Assembly: GCA_023481105.1 (NCBI GenBank)
Contig: JAMCWK010000136.1
Coordinates: 1 to 64,000 of the forward strand
Length of the DNA: 64,000 nucleotides
Direction of reading: 5' to 3'
DNA from: Acidobacteriota bacterium
Lineage (GTDB): Bacteria; Acidobacteriota; Terriglobia; Acidiferrales; UBA7541
Each line of letters starts with the position of its first letter. Position 1 is the first letter of the stretch. Shown here one piece after another: positions 15,581 to 23,746 of the stretch. Under the pieces are notes generated by a model, which saw nothing but the letters and a program-made list of their open reading frames with translations, did no database searches and was not told the origin of the DNA. Made by a program: the position numbers and the translations under genes.

Positions 15581-16969
15581 ATGGTGCGCGAAAAAGGGAA
15601 ACTGCTGATCGTGGATGACGAGCCGATCGTCCGAGATTCGCTCGGAAAATGGTTCCGCGAAGAAGGCTACGAAATCGGCACGGCGGAAAGCGCCAACGAG
15701 GCCTTGACCCGGCTGGCGGAACAGGCATGGGACCTCGCGCTGGTGGACATCAAGATGCCGGGCACGGACGGGATCCAACTGCAACGCCGCCTGCACGAAA
15801 TAAATCCCGAGCTCATGGTCATCATTATGACCGGCTACGCCTCGGTCGAAACGGCCGTGGAAGCGCTGAAGAACGGCGCGTACGACTACATCACGAAGCC
15901 GTTCGACCCGGATGACGTGGCGCACCTGGTGCGCAACGCGCTGTCTCATCGCCACGCCGAGCGGGAAAATGTGCGCCTGCGCGAAACGGTGGTGGAGGTG
16001 TCGCGGCCCAGCGAACTTATCGGGCAGAGCGCGGCCATGCAGCGCGTCTTTGAAGCCATCGAGACCGTGGGGCCGACGGACGCAACCGTGCTCATCACCG
16101 GCGAAAGCGGCACGGGCAAAGAGCTCGTGGCGCGGGCCATTCATACGGCCAGCGCGCGGCGCTACCACCCGCTGGTGGTGATTCATTGCGGCGCGCTGAC
16201 GGAAACGCTGCTCGAATCGGAGCTGTTCGGGCATGAAAAGGGCGCGTTTACAGGAGCGCAGTACCGCAAAAAGGGGAAATTTGAAATTGCCGAGGGCGGC
16301 ACGGTTTTCCTCGATGAGATCGGCGACATAAGCCTGAAGACACAAACGGACCTGCTGCGCGTGCTCCAGGAACGGGAAATCACCCGCGTGGGCGGGAACC
16401 AGCCGATCAAGCTGGACTTCCGCTGCATCGCTGCGACCAACAAAAACCTCGAAACATTGATCGAAGAAGGCAAGTTCCGGCCCGACTTGTTCTATCGTCT
16501 GAATGTCTTCCACATCGAAATACCACCTCTGCGGGATCGGAGAGAGGATATTCCCCTGCTTGTGGATCACTTCGTGCGCAAGTTCTCACTGGCCATGTCC
16601 AAGAAAATAGCGTGCGTGGCGCCGCTGGCCATGAAGATTTTGCAGGAACACGCCTGGCCAGGAAATGTCCGCGAGTTGGAAAACGCCGTGGAGCGCGCCA
16701 TGGTGGTGGCGCAGGAACCCGAACTGCGCGAACAGGACTTCACGCTAAAGCTGCAGCAGAACGGCGCCGAGGGCCGCCGGCTCGAGGATATCGAGCGCTC
16801 GCACATCCTGCGCGTGCTGGAGGAGTGCGGCGGCAATCAGACGCGCGCCGCAATCGTGCTGGCCATCGACAGGGTGACGCTCTACAACAAGCTGAAACGC
16901 TACGGTTGGAAACGGCCACACAGTGAATCACCGAACGAGGAACTAGCTTCGTCGGACCGGAAAAAATGA
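15581..16969 (+). CDS. sigma-54-dependent response regulator (NtrC family)
   Basis: A 462-residue three-domain activator. The receiver (about 1-125) has VDDEP, the phospho-acceptor in VDIKMPG (about 56-60) and the ITKPFDPDD lysine. The AAA+ domain (about 145-385) has GESGTGKE, the sigma-54 contact loop GAFTGA and the Walker B segment GGTVFLDEIGD. The C-terminal Fis-type helix-turn-helix includes NQTRAAIVLAIDRVTLYNKL. It is the cognate partner of the heme-motif kinase. Two sigma-54-type sites lie at the heads of the units in this region, and it is the natural candidate to act on them. Confidence 0.95.
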   Translation: MVREKGKLLIVDDEPIVRDSLGKWFREEGYEIGTAESANEALTRLAEQAWDLALVDIKMPGTDGIQLQRRLHEINPELMVIIMTGYASVETAVEALKNGAYDYITKPFDPDDVAHLVRNALSHRHAERENVRLRETVVEVSRPSELIGQSAAMQRVFEAIETVGPTDATVLITGESGTGKELVARAIHTASARRYHPLVVIHCGALTETLLESELFGHEKGAFTGAQYRKKGKFEIAEGGTVFLDEIGDISLKTQTDLLRVLQEREITRVGGNQPIKLDFRCIAATNKNLETLIEEGKFRPDLFYRLNVFHIEIPPLRDRREDIPLLVDHFVRKFSLAMSKKIACVAPLAMKILQEHAWPGNVRELENAVERAMVVAQEPELREQDFTLKLQQNGAEGRRLEDIERSHILRVLEECGGNQTRAAIVLAIDRVTLYNKLKRYGWKRPHSESPNEELASSDRKK

Positions 16970-17529
16970 ACGGGATCGAGCTGCTGCCAGTAGGCGAAGT
17001 GGACGGCGCAGTGCTGGAGGAACTGCGCAACGGGCTGCGGTCCGTCTTTCGGGTTTCGTCTTTGGTGCTCGATCGTAAGCTGGATCCGACTTTTGCGCGG
17101 CACGCCGTGCGCAATCAATTCCACTCCAGCGAAATCCTCGCACAAATGCATGACGGCCTGCGGGCCGGCGTGCGGCGGGTGGGCGTGGCGAGCGTGGACC
17201 TGTACGTCCCCATCCTGACGTTTGTCTTTGGCGAAGCGGAGGTAGGCGGCGCGTGCGCCGTGGTGTCCATACATCGCCTGCGACAGGAATTCTATGGGCT
17301 GCCGGCGGACCCCGACCTCGAACGGGAGCGGCTGTTGAAGGAAGCTGTGCACGAATTGGGGCACACATTGGAGCTGACGCACTGCAACGACTACCGCTGC
17401 GCTATGGCCGCGTCGCATTCCGTGGAATGGATTGACATGAAAGAGGCGCAGTTTTGCGAGGACTGCCGCAACTCCGTTTCCCGGCTGGGAAGCGGCAACT
17501 CGGTTCGCGCTGGAAGGTATTGGATTTGA
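16966..17529 (+). CDS. archaemetzincin-type zinc peptidase (M54)
   Basis: A 187-residue protein of the archaemetzincin family. The zinc-binding motif is HELGHTLELTH (129-139), followed directly by the second metal site C140, C145, C164, C167 (pattern C-x4-C-x18-C-x2-C). The usual Gly of HExxHxxGxxH is Glu here (position 136). The ATGA overlap with the response regulator gene makes it the last member of that operon. Cellular substrates of the family are unknown. Placement behind a redox two-component system is notable. It could have lost activity because of the Gly-to-Glu change. Confidence 0.85.
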   Translation: MNGIELLPVGEVDGAVLEELRNGLRSVFRVSSLVLDRKLDPTFARHAVRNQFHSSEILAQMHDGLRAGVRRVGVASVDLYVPILTFVFGEAEVGGACAVVSIHRLRQEFYGLPADPDLERERLLKEAVHELGHTLELTHCNDYRCAMAASHSVEWIDMKEAQFCEDCRNSVSRLGSGNSVRAGRYWI

Positions 17530-17631
17530 GCGCGAAGACCAGGTTGGGGGAAATTGTTTAGAACGCGCAACCGTTTTCCGTCAGCAGGCGCACAGTGGTT
17601 CTTCGGCGGCGCCTTTCTTCCCAAGCAGAGA

Positions 17632-18366
17632 TCACATTAACAATTTGGTGAGGGCAGCGACCAGCACAAAGCTGGCCATGAGGCCGAGCGAGGGCGCTTT
17701 GGCGTCGGGCCGCTGGCGGCTTTCCGGAATGATCTGATCCGAGGCGACAAAAATCATGGCGCCCGCGGCGACAGAAAGTGCGAAGGGCACCAAGGGGCCT
17801 GCGACAGCCACAAAACCGACGCCAAGCGCCGCAGCAATCGGCTGGCCGATGCCGGATAGCAGCGCCCAGGTCGCCGCGCGCAATCGTGAGGATCCCGCAG
17901 CGCGCAGCGGAACCGCAATGGCCAGCCCTTCGGGCACATTTTGCAGCGCAACTGCCACCGCCACAATCACACCAAGAGAGGGCTCACCGGCTGCGAACGC
18001 CACGCCGACGGCCAGTCCTTCGGGAATGTGGTGGAGCGTAATGGCACTGCCGAGGAGAATGCCCAGGCGCTTTTCCGGGCCGCTGATTTCCGGAGCAAAG
18101 TGAGGCTCGAGGTGAGGAACGAAGCGCTCGAGCAGGAAGACGAGAAGCGCGCCGCACAACAGCCCAGCGGTGACGGAGCCGATTCCGTTCTTTTGCAAGG
18201 CGGGGCCGAGCAGCGTGATGGAGCCCGCCGCCAGCATAACGCCCGCAGAAAACCCAAGCAGGGCGTCATACCAAGCACGCGACATGCGCGGGAACACTAC
18301 CAGAATAATTCCGCCTATGCCTGTGCCGAGCGCGGCGAGAATGCTGGCGAGGAGTGCGGTGCGCAT
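17632..18366 (-). CDS. ZIP-family metal transporter
   Basis: A 244-residue protein with about eight membrane helices and the two ZIP signature segments: LHHIPEGLAVGVAF in helix 4 and VALQNVPEGLAIAV in helix 5, which form the metal path. ZIP proteins take up Zn(II) or other divalent ions. The ATG behind AAAGGGACTTG was chosen; a TTG ten codons earlier is less likely. The Cys-rich MerR regulator upstream on the same strand (77 bases apart) may control it. Metal identity is not visible from sequence. Confidence 0.85.
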   Translation of the reverse strand: MRTALLASILAALGTGIGGIILVVFPRMSRAWYDALLGFSAGVMLAAGSITLLGPALQKNGIGSVTAGLLCGALLVFLLERFVPHLEPHFAPEISGPEKRLGILLGSAITLHHIPEGLAVGVAFAAGEPSLGVIVAVAVALQNVPEGLAIAVPLRAAGSSRLRAATWALLSGIGQPIAAALGVGFVAVAGPLVPFALSVAAGAMIFVASDQIIPESRQRPDAKAPSLGLMASFVLVAALTKLLM

Positions 18367-18443
18367 CAAGTCCCTTTGGCTTGCTTCCGCGTTCAATCAC
18401 ACGAGTACACAGCACGGCGCGGCGGAAGTCTCCAGCTGCGCAA

Positions 18444-19010
18444 TCACTCGAACGAGGCCTGAGGCACGGGAGAAGGTGTCTCCGGTGTGGCAACGAGCAG
18501 AGCTTTCAAATTCTCGCAAGACGGGGCAGAGCGATACACGCCGCAGAAGTAACAGTCTTCCATACCCTGGCGGCGCGCTGGCTTCGTGCTGGCGGATTTC
18601 TCGGCAGGCGACACGAAGGAACGGAGCGGCTCTGGACAGTCCGCCGCCAAGCAGCAAGCAGCGCGATTGGACCAGCAGGGTTTGGAGGCGTCGGCGATGA
18701 CGTCGCACCCGACGCGCCGATTGAACCCGCACTGGCGAATCTCCCAACACGGCAACAACGCCAACAAACGGCGGATACCGGCAAAATTCAAACGCGCTTC
18801 TCGAACCAGGCGCAGGATGGTGCCGATCCACAGGAAATCGTGCTGGGTGTAGTAGCGCGTGCCGCGGGGAGATTTGAGCGGGATCAGCAGCCCTTCCCTT
18901 TCATACAGCCGGAGGAGGTCCACGGAGACCGCAAAGTGTTTGGCAACAGCCCCGATTTTGATGGTGCCGTTGGAGAGCTGACCGTTCATCCTGCGTACGG
19001 CGATTCTCAT
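18444..19010 (-). CDS. MerR-family regulator with Cys-rich C-terminal region
   Basis: About 188 residues. The N-terminal winged helix is recognisable from IKIGAVAKHFAVSVDLLRLYE and YYTQHDFLWI. The second half is rich in Cys: CWEIRQC, GCD, CW, CC, C, and then CYFCGVYRSAPSC, which resembles paired CW-type motifs in some regulators and could bind metal or an Fe-S cluster. ATG 19010 behind AGGTCCCTC was taken; ATG 18989 and an upstream GTG are alternatives. Being upstream of the ZIP gene on the same strand suggests metal- or redox-dependent control, which is inference. Confidence 0.75.
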   Translation of the reverse strand: MRIAVRRMNGQLSNGTIKIGAVAKHFAVSVDLLRLYEREGLLIPLKSPRGTRYYTQHDFLWIGTILRLVREARLNFAGIRRLLALLPCWEIRQCGFNRRVGCDVIADASKPCWSNRAACCLAADCPEPLRSFVSPAEKSASTKPARRQGMEDCYFCGVYRSAPSCENLKALLVATPETPSPVPQASFE

Positions 19011-19231
19011 GAGGGACCTGCGATTCTGGACTGATGCATCCAGATTTACCCCTCCGTAGGACAATAGGCGCACTTGGGTTGCCACGAGGTTTGTTATCGT
19101 ATGTCATTGAAGGTGCACGGTTTACGGAAACGCTGAAATTGACCCAGTAGTTTCTTGAGCGGCCGTTCGGGGTATTTCGCCCACGCGCGGCGGATTATTG
19201 CTCAAGGATTCTCGCGCCGTGCTCGCCCCAT

Positions 19232-20926
19232 TCACTTGTTGGGAGGAGGCTCGGGGATTGCGGCGCCGTCTTTGCGGGGGTCGGAGGCGCCGTAGTTGAC
19301 TTTCGCGGCAAAGTCTCTCAGAACCGCCTGCCCACCGCCCATTTGCGGAGAAAAGTCGCCGCGCAAAATGATCTTGTGACCCCGCGTTTCAAGCTCCGCG
19401 CGAACAGCAGCGGGGATGCGTGCCTCCATCTCTAACTCGCAACCGGTGAACGAATCCATGGTGAAGCGGGCTGCCTCGAGGGCGGCCTGAATGTTCATGC
19501 CGTGGTCCACGACGTTGGACACAAACTGCGCGTGAGCCTGCGACTGGTTCCATCCACCCATGATGCCGAAGGCAATGCGCACGTCGCCTTTCTCCATGAA
19601 CGCGGGAATGATGGTGTGCAGCGGGCGCTTGCGTCCGGCGAGGACATTGGGGTGGTTGGGATCGAGTGAGAAAAGCGCGCCACGGTTCTGGAGCGCAAAG
19701 CCAGTGCCGGGCGCCGACAGACCGGTTCCAAAACCAACGCTAGAATAGTTACTCTGGATGAGAGAAACCATGTTTCCCTCGCGATCCACCACGGTGAGAT
19801 AGACGGTGTCGCCACCAGGCCCGGGCGGCTTCCCCGCCGCGGGGCTGCAATTCGCTTTCGCTGCATCAATGAGCTTGCCGCGCTCGCGAGCGTAGTCCTT
19901 GGAAAGCATCCCGGCGACGGGCACTTTGCTGAATTTCGGATCGGCGACGTAGCGCAACATGTCGGTGTAGGCCAGCTTCTTCGCTTCGATGAGCGTGTGC
20001 AGCGCGCGAGCGGAGTTGTGGCCGTACTCGCTGATGGTGAATTTCTCGGCGATGTTCAGCATCATCAGCGCGGCGATGCCCTGCCCATTGGGCGGAATTT
20101 CGTACACCGTCCAGCCGCGATAAGTGGTGGAGATGGGCTCGACCCATTCGGCACTAAACTCGGCCAAATCCGCGGCAGTCATCGTGCCGCCCTTCTGTCG
20201 CATGAAGTCGAGAAGCTTTTTCGCGATTTCGCCGGAATAGTAGGCGTCGCGGCCGTGTGCGGCGATTTGCTTGTAGGTCCAGGCGAGATCGGGGTTGTGA
20301 AAGATCTCGCCCAGCTTGGGCACGCGGCCGCCGGGATAATACGTTTGCCGCAGGCCGGGGTCTTCTTTGGCGCGGCGCTCGCTGCTGGCCCACAGACCGG
20401 AAACGAATTCGGTCACGGGAAATCCCCGCTCCGCATAGTGGATCGCAGGAGCGAGGTCGTCGGCTAATTTGAGGCGGCCGAATTTGGCGAGAAGCTGGCT
20501 CCAGCCTTCGACGGCGCCGGGCACGGTGACGGCGTGAATGCCGCGTTGCGGCATTTCCGTAATGCCTTTGTCGAGCAGGAATTTCGCATTCAGATTCGCC
20601 GGGGCCCAGCCGCTGGAATTCAGGCCATAGAGCTTTCCAGTCTTCGCGTCATAAACGATAGCGAAGAGATCGCCGCCGATGCCGTTGGACATCGGCGCGA
20701 CCAGGCCCATGACCGCGTTGGCGGCGATGGCGGCGTCCACGGCGTGGCCGCCGCGCGCCAGAATTTGCGCACCGGCCTGCGCCGCCAGCGGGCTCTCCGC
20801 CGCGACGATGCCATTCTGCGTAATCACCATCGAGCGCGCCTGCGTACGATCCTGCGAATCGCTTTCGCTTGAAAGCATGAGCATCCCCACAATGACGAGC
20901 AAGATTGCGCTGCCGAGCTTCTTCAT
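19232..20926 (-). CDS. ggt: gamma-glutamyltransferase
   Basis: A 564-residue exported Ntn hydrolase that cleaves or transfers gamma-glutamyl groups (glutathione and related peptides) outside the cytoplasm. A signal peptide covers about residues 1-25. The large-subunit start is marked by IVAAESPLAAQAG and GGHAVDAAIAANAVMGL. Autocleavage should occur before Thr about 374 in GGDTVYLTVVD, and SNYSSVGFGTG and MGGWNQSQAH belong to the small subunit. ATG 20926 behind AGGAG (8-base spacing) is preferred over GTG 20935. The promoter-proximal part of this gene is duplicated at 21.6-21.8 kb. Confidence 0.93.
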   Translation of the reverse strand: MKKLGSAILLVIVGMLMLSSESDSQDRTQARSMVITQNGIVAAESPLAAQAGAQILARGGHAVDAAIAANAVMGLVAPMSNGIGGDLFAIVYDAKTGKLYGLNSSGWAPANLNAKFLLDKGITEMPQRGIHAVTVPGAVEGWSQLLAKFGRLKLADDLAPAIHYAERGFPVTEFVSGLWASSERRAKEDPGLRQTYYPGGRVPKLGEIFHNPDLAWTYKQIAAHGRDAYYSGEIAKKLLDFMRQKGGTMTAADLAEFSAEWVEPISTTYRGWTVYEIPPNGQGIAALMMLNIAEKFTISEYGHNSARALHTLIEAKKLAYTDMLRYVADPKFSKVPVAGMLSKDYARERGKLIDAAKANCSPAAGKPPGPGGDTVYLTVVDREGNMVSLIQSNYSSVGFGTGLSAPGTGFALQNRGALFSLDPNHPNVLAGRKRPLHTIIPAFMEKGDVRIAFGIMGGWNQSQAHAQFVSNVVDHGMNIQAALEAARFTMDSFTGCELEMEARIPAAVRAELETRGHKIILRGDFSPQMGGGQAVLRDFAAKVNYGASDPRKDGAAIPEPPPNK

Positions 20927-20985
20927 GCGAAGCACTCCTGTGAAAGGGGGACTTTAGAACGAAACGGGGAGCGAGGCAATGGCGG
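20790..20985 (-). repeat. direct repeat, copy 1 (ggt promoter and 5' end)
   Basis: About 195 bases covering the upstream region, ribosome binding site and first ~45 codons of ggt. They are nearly the same as 21590-21785, in the same orientation. By eye roughly 85-90% of positions agree, including ACGAAG-type flanks and CAGGAGTGCTTCGC before the start. Confidence 0.85.
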
Positions 20986-21098
20986 AGCCGCGCGATGGGA
21001 AGATGCGGGACTGAAGGCCGCCGCTACAATCTTGTCCCGGAAAAGTCCTGCGCGCGGCGCAGCTGGCCGGGCTTTTGCTGACGCCGTAAGCGTCTGGC

Positions 21099-21491
21099 CT
21101 ACTTCGCCGGCGCCGCCTGAGCGGATTTCACTTCCACGCCGATTACGTGCAGATTGCCCGCCAGCAGCTCCCAAGAATGCTCCGCGTTCTCCAACCAAAG
21201 CACAGTCCCCGGACGAAGATCGAGAATCTGTTTGCTGCCATCTGGCAGTGTCAGCTTAACCCGCGCCGAGCCCAGGCTGGCAAGGACAAAGGGCGGATGG
21301 GAATGCATCGGACTCTTTGCTCCGCCGCCAGCCCGGGCTTCGAATACCCGAACGTGTTTGTTTTCCAGCACAACGTTGTGCACGTCGGGATCCACGACCA
21401 CGGCATCCTTCACCTTCACCTTCTGAGCCAGGGCCGTCGTCAGCCCAACGCCGAGAATAAACGCAAGAAGTAAGCCGATCAGCCTGCGCAT
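21099..21491 (-). CDS. exported cupin-domain protein
   Basis: A 130-residue protein with a signal peptide (about 1-22, ending TALA) and one small cupin barrel. Motif 1 is HSHPPFVLASLGSARVKL and motif 2 resembles RPGTVLWLENAEHSWEL, so one or two His plus a Glu could bind a metal. Start ATG lies behind GGGAGGCAAAACT. It is sandwiched between ggt and the duplicated ggt 5' fragment, all on the minus strand, suggesting the duplication arose with its insertion. Enzymatic activity cannot be predicted. Confidence 0.8.
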   Translation of the reverse strand: MRRLIGLLLAFILGVGLTTALAQKVKVKDAVVVDPDVHNVVLENKHVRVFEARAGGGAKSPMHSHPPFVLASLGSARVKLTLPDGSKQILDLRPGTVLWLENAEHSWELLAGNLHVIGVEVKSAQAAPAK

Positions 21492-21546
21492 AGTTTTGCC
21501 TCCCGTGGCAGAAGTTTCCCCTGAAATTTCCGATTTCAGCTTGGTA

Positions 21547-21729
21547 CTAATGCACTAATCGGCTTCTTGTGTCAAGCCGAGCTTGCTGTGGCAGGTTTTC
21601 CGCCGCCACCACGCCGTACTGCGTAATCACCATCGAGCGCGCCTGCGTACGGTCCTGCGAATCGCTTTCGGCTGAAAGCATGAGCATCTCCACGATAACC
21701 AGCAAGATTGCGCTGCTAAGCTTCTTCAT
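21547..21729 (-). pseudogene. truncated duplicate of the ggt 5' end
   Basis: A 60-residue frame beginning MKKLSSAILLVIVEMLML is a close copy of the first ~45 residues of gamma-glutamyltransferase (signal peptide, the stretch through RSMVITQ, and VVAAE). It then loses similarity and stops. The ribosome binding site and upstream bases are also duplicated, so it could be transcribed and produce a short exported peptide, but no catalytic part is present. It is read as the remnant of a partial duplication. Confidence 0.85.
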
Positions 21730-21785
21730 GCGAAGCACTCCTGTGAAAAGCGGACTTTAGAACGAATTGAAGCGAGAGGCAATGG
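21590..21785 (-). repeat. direct repeat, copy 2 (with ggt fragment)
   Basis: This copy of the ggt promoter and signal-peptide region lies about 800 bases upstream of copy 1 on the minus strand. Between the two copies sits the cupin gene. Homology begins near the end of the serine hydrolase gene and stops where the fragment's reading frame diverges. Confidence 0.85.
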
Positions 21786-21801
21786 CGGATTGGAAGAAGA
21801 G

Positions 21802-22947
21802 CTACTGGTTTCCGGCAAAGAGTGGCGCGAAAAAATCGGCAATGGCTTCGCGGGCATCTTTGGCAAATGGCGAGCGGCTATGGTTGCAAATCATGGCGAC
21901 GACGATTTTGGAGTCGGGATGGAGCAGCAGCACGGACGTACCGCCCACCGAGCCGCCGGTGTGCATCAGAATGCGATGGCCCGAGGCATCCTTCAAAATG
22001 CTCCAGCCGATGCCGTAGCCGGTTTCCTTGCCGTCCGAAGTTTTCTGCGAAGTGAAGAGCAGCTCGAGCGTTTCTTTCTTCAAAAAGCCGGGCTGCAGGT
22101 GCGCGGAGCCGAAGCGGACGAGATCCTCGGGCGTGGACAGGAAGCCGCCACCGGCCCACTTGTAACTGCAGTCCACTGTGGGGGCGATGGCGAACTTGAC
22201 TTGCGGGTCGGTGTCGTAAAACTGCGTGCGTTGCGGATCGGCTGCGCCGGCGCGGTCCGGGCGCGTGCTTTTCATCTTCAGCTTTTTGAAGACCTTCTGC
22301 TCCATGAAGGAAAGGAATTCTTGCTTCGCGGCGGTTTCCATTACGGCGCTGATCAAATTCCAACCATACGTTGAGTAGGAATATTTCGTGCCGGGCGGTG
22401 CGACCAGCGGATCGTTTTCGAAAATCGCGAGGCCTTCACGCACACACTTGAATGGTCTATTCAACAAAAACTCGTCGCCCTTGTAATGGCGGATTCCAGC
22501 GAGATGTCCAGCAAGCAGCCGCGTGGTAATCACCGCTCCCTTGTCGGGAAAATCGGCGACATACTTCTGCACCGGCGCATCCAGATCGAGCTTGCCGCGC
22601 TCGACAAGCAACGCGAGGCCGGCGGCGGTGACGGATTTCGAAATGCTGCCGATGCGGAAACGCGTGGCCGTGGTCACAGGCGTTTGCTTTTCCAAATCGG
22701 CAAAACCGAATCCCTCCGACCAGACGATCTTTCCGTTCGCCGCCACGGCGACGGAGAGGCCCGGCACCTTCGGCGCGAGCTGAGCTTTGATGAGGGCACG
22801 GGAGCGCTCAATGGCTTCGGAAAGCGTGGTTGGTGGAGGAGCCGATGCGACGGGGGATTGAGGTTGCGCCCAAAAGGCTCCCGCAACCAATACAACTAAG
22901 CCAGCGAGGAAAAAAGAAAAGCGCAGACTTCGGAACCGAAGTTTCAT
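21802..22947 (-). CDS. exported serine hydrolase, class C beta-lactamase/LACTB-like
   Basis: A 381-residue protein with a signal peptide or membrane anchor (about 8-28). Active-site serine SISK (SxxK motif within IGSISKSVTA, about residue 100), a YxN-like element in YSYSTYGWN and HTGGS in place of KTG match the penicillin-binding-protein-like/LACTB group. It is probably a peptidase or esterase in the periplasm and not a resistance enzyme. It precedes the ggt fragment, cupin and ggt on the same strand. Gamma-glutamyl or peptide turnover is a loose shared theme. Confidence 0.85.
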   Translation of the reverse strand: MKLRFRSLRFSFFLAGLVVLVAGAFWAQPQSPVASAPPPTTLSEAIERSRALIKAQLAPKVPGLSVAVAANGKIVWSEGFGFADLEKQTPVTTATRFRIGSISKSVTAAGLALLVERGKLDLDAPVQKYVADFPDKGAVITTRLLAGHLAGIRHYKGDEFLLNRPFKCVREGLAIFENDPLVAPPGTKYSYSTYGWNLISAVMETAAKQEFLSFMEQKVFKKLKMKSTRPDRAGAADPQRTQFYDTDPQVKFAIAPTVDCSYKWAGGGFLSTPEDLVRFGSAHLQPGFLKKETLELLFTSQKTSDGKETGYGIGWSILKDASGHRILMHTGGSVGGTSVLLLHPDSKIVVAMICNHSRSPFAKDAREAIADFFAPLFAGNQ

Positions 22948-22990
22948 ACCGGTGATCCTTCGCTAGGCTTCTGACATTCCGCGAGCAACG

Positions 22991-23560
22991 TTACTTTCGC
23001 GGGCGCGATTCCGGCGGCACCATTTTGTTCACGCGGTAGTACACCACCAACTGCCCATAGTGCTCGCCGGCATGCTCGACAGCGGTGTTAAACAGGCCAT
23101 GATTCGTAACCGTCCAGCCGTCCACATGGATGGTTTCCGCCAGCTTTGCGTCGCCCATGGCTTCCATGGCCTTGGCGCCGTCGGCAAAACACCTCTTCAC
23201 GTAAGCGACCACATCCGCCTTGGTCTTGAAGTTGGCGCGCGGCGGATCCTCCTCCTTAGGGCGCAGCCCCTTCGCGACTTCCTGCACATGGCAGGCGTAG
23301 CCGGCGGCATGCAAGACCTGTTCGGCAAACGATCGTACTTCCGGAGCGGGTTTCCAATCGTACCTGTCAGCGGGAAAATCTTCGGCCATAGCAGCCAAGC
23401 GGCGTGCAACTCCGTTCCACTGTCTCACAAGGTCTTTCCCTGGTGTGCTGGTAGCCGGCGGCGCTTTGGGCGCTTGTGCGGCAGCAATTCCCGCGAACAA
23501 CAGCATCGCGCAAACCAATGTGATTGCTTGCGCGCGCATTCCGTTTTTCGAGTGAAACAT
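22991..23560 (-). CDS. exported DinB-family protein
   Basis: About 189 residues. A signal peptide (MFHSKNGMRAQAITLVCAML, then FAGIAAAQA) precedes a DinB-like four-helix domain with WNGVARRLAAMAEDFPADRYDWKP-type helix pattern, a central HAAGYACHV and a late EHAGEHYGQL. The three His in corresponding positions could bind a metal, as in the DinB/YfiT fold. Start ATG behind AGGAGAATCGA was chosen over a longer frame. Exported DinB proteins are common in Acidobacteriota; their reaction is unknown. Confidence 0.8.
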   Translation of the reverse strand: MFHSKNGMRAQAITLVCAMLLFAGIAAAQAPKAPPATSTPGKDLVRQWNGVARRLAAMAEDFPADRYDWKPAPEVRSFAEQVLHAAGYACHVQEVAKGLRPKEEDPPRANFKTKADVVAYVKRCFADGAKAMEAMGDAKLAETIHVDGWTVTNHGLFNTAVEHAGEHYGQLVVYYRVNKMVPPESRPRK

Positions 23561-23746
23561 TCGATTCTCCTGCCTTTCGCCCGGACATTTCCGGGAGAGT
23601 ATGTTTTTCTCCGCCGACCGTGCCACCGAATGCAGGAAACTCTAATCCGGATGCCGGCGTTTGGCAACCTTGGCCGCAATGCGGCGAGCGCACAATTGCT
23701 CCTCGCAATGGTTGGGGACTCAGGCGCGCTTCTGTAGAATGATTGG

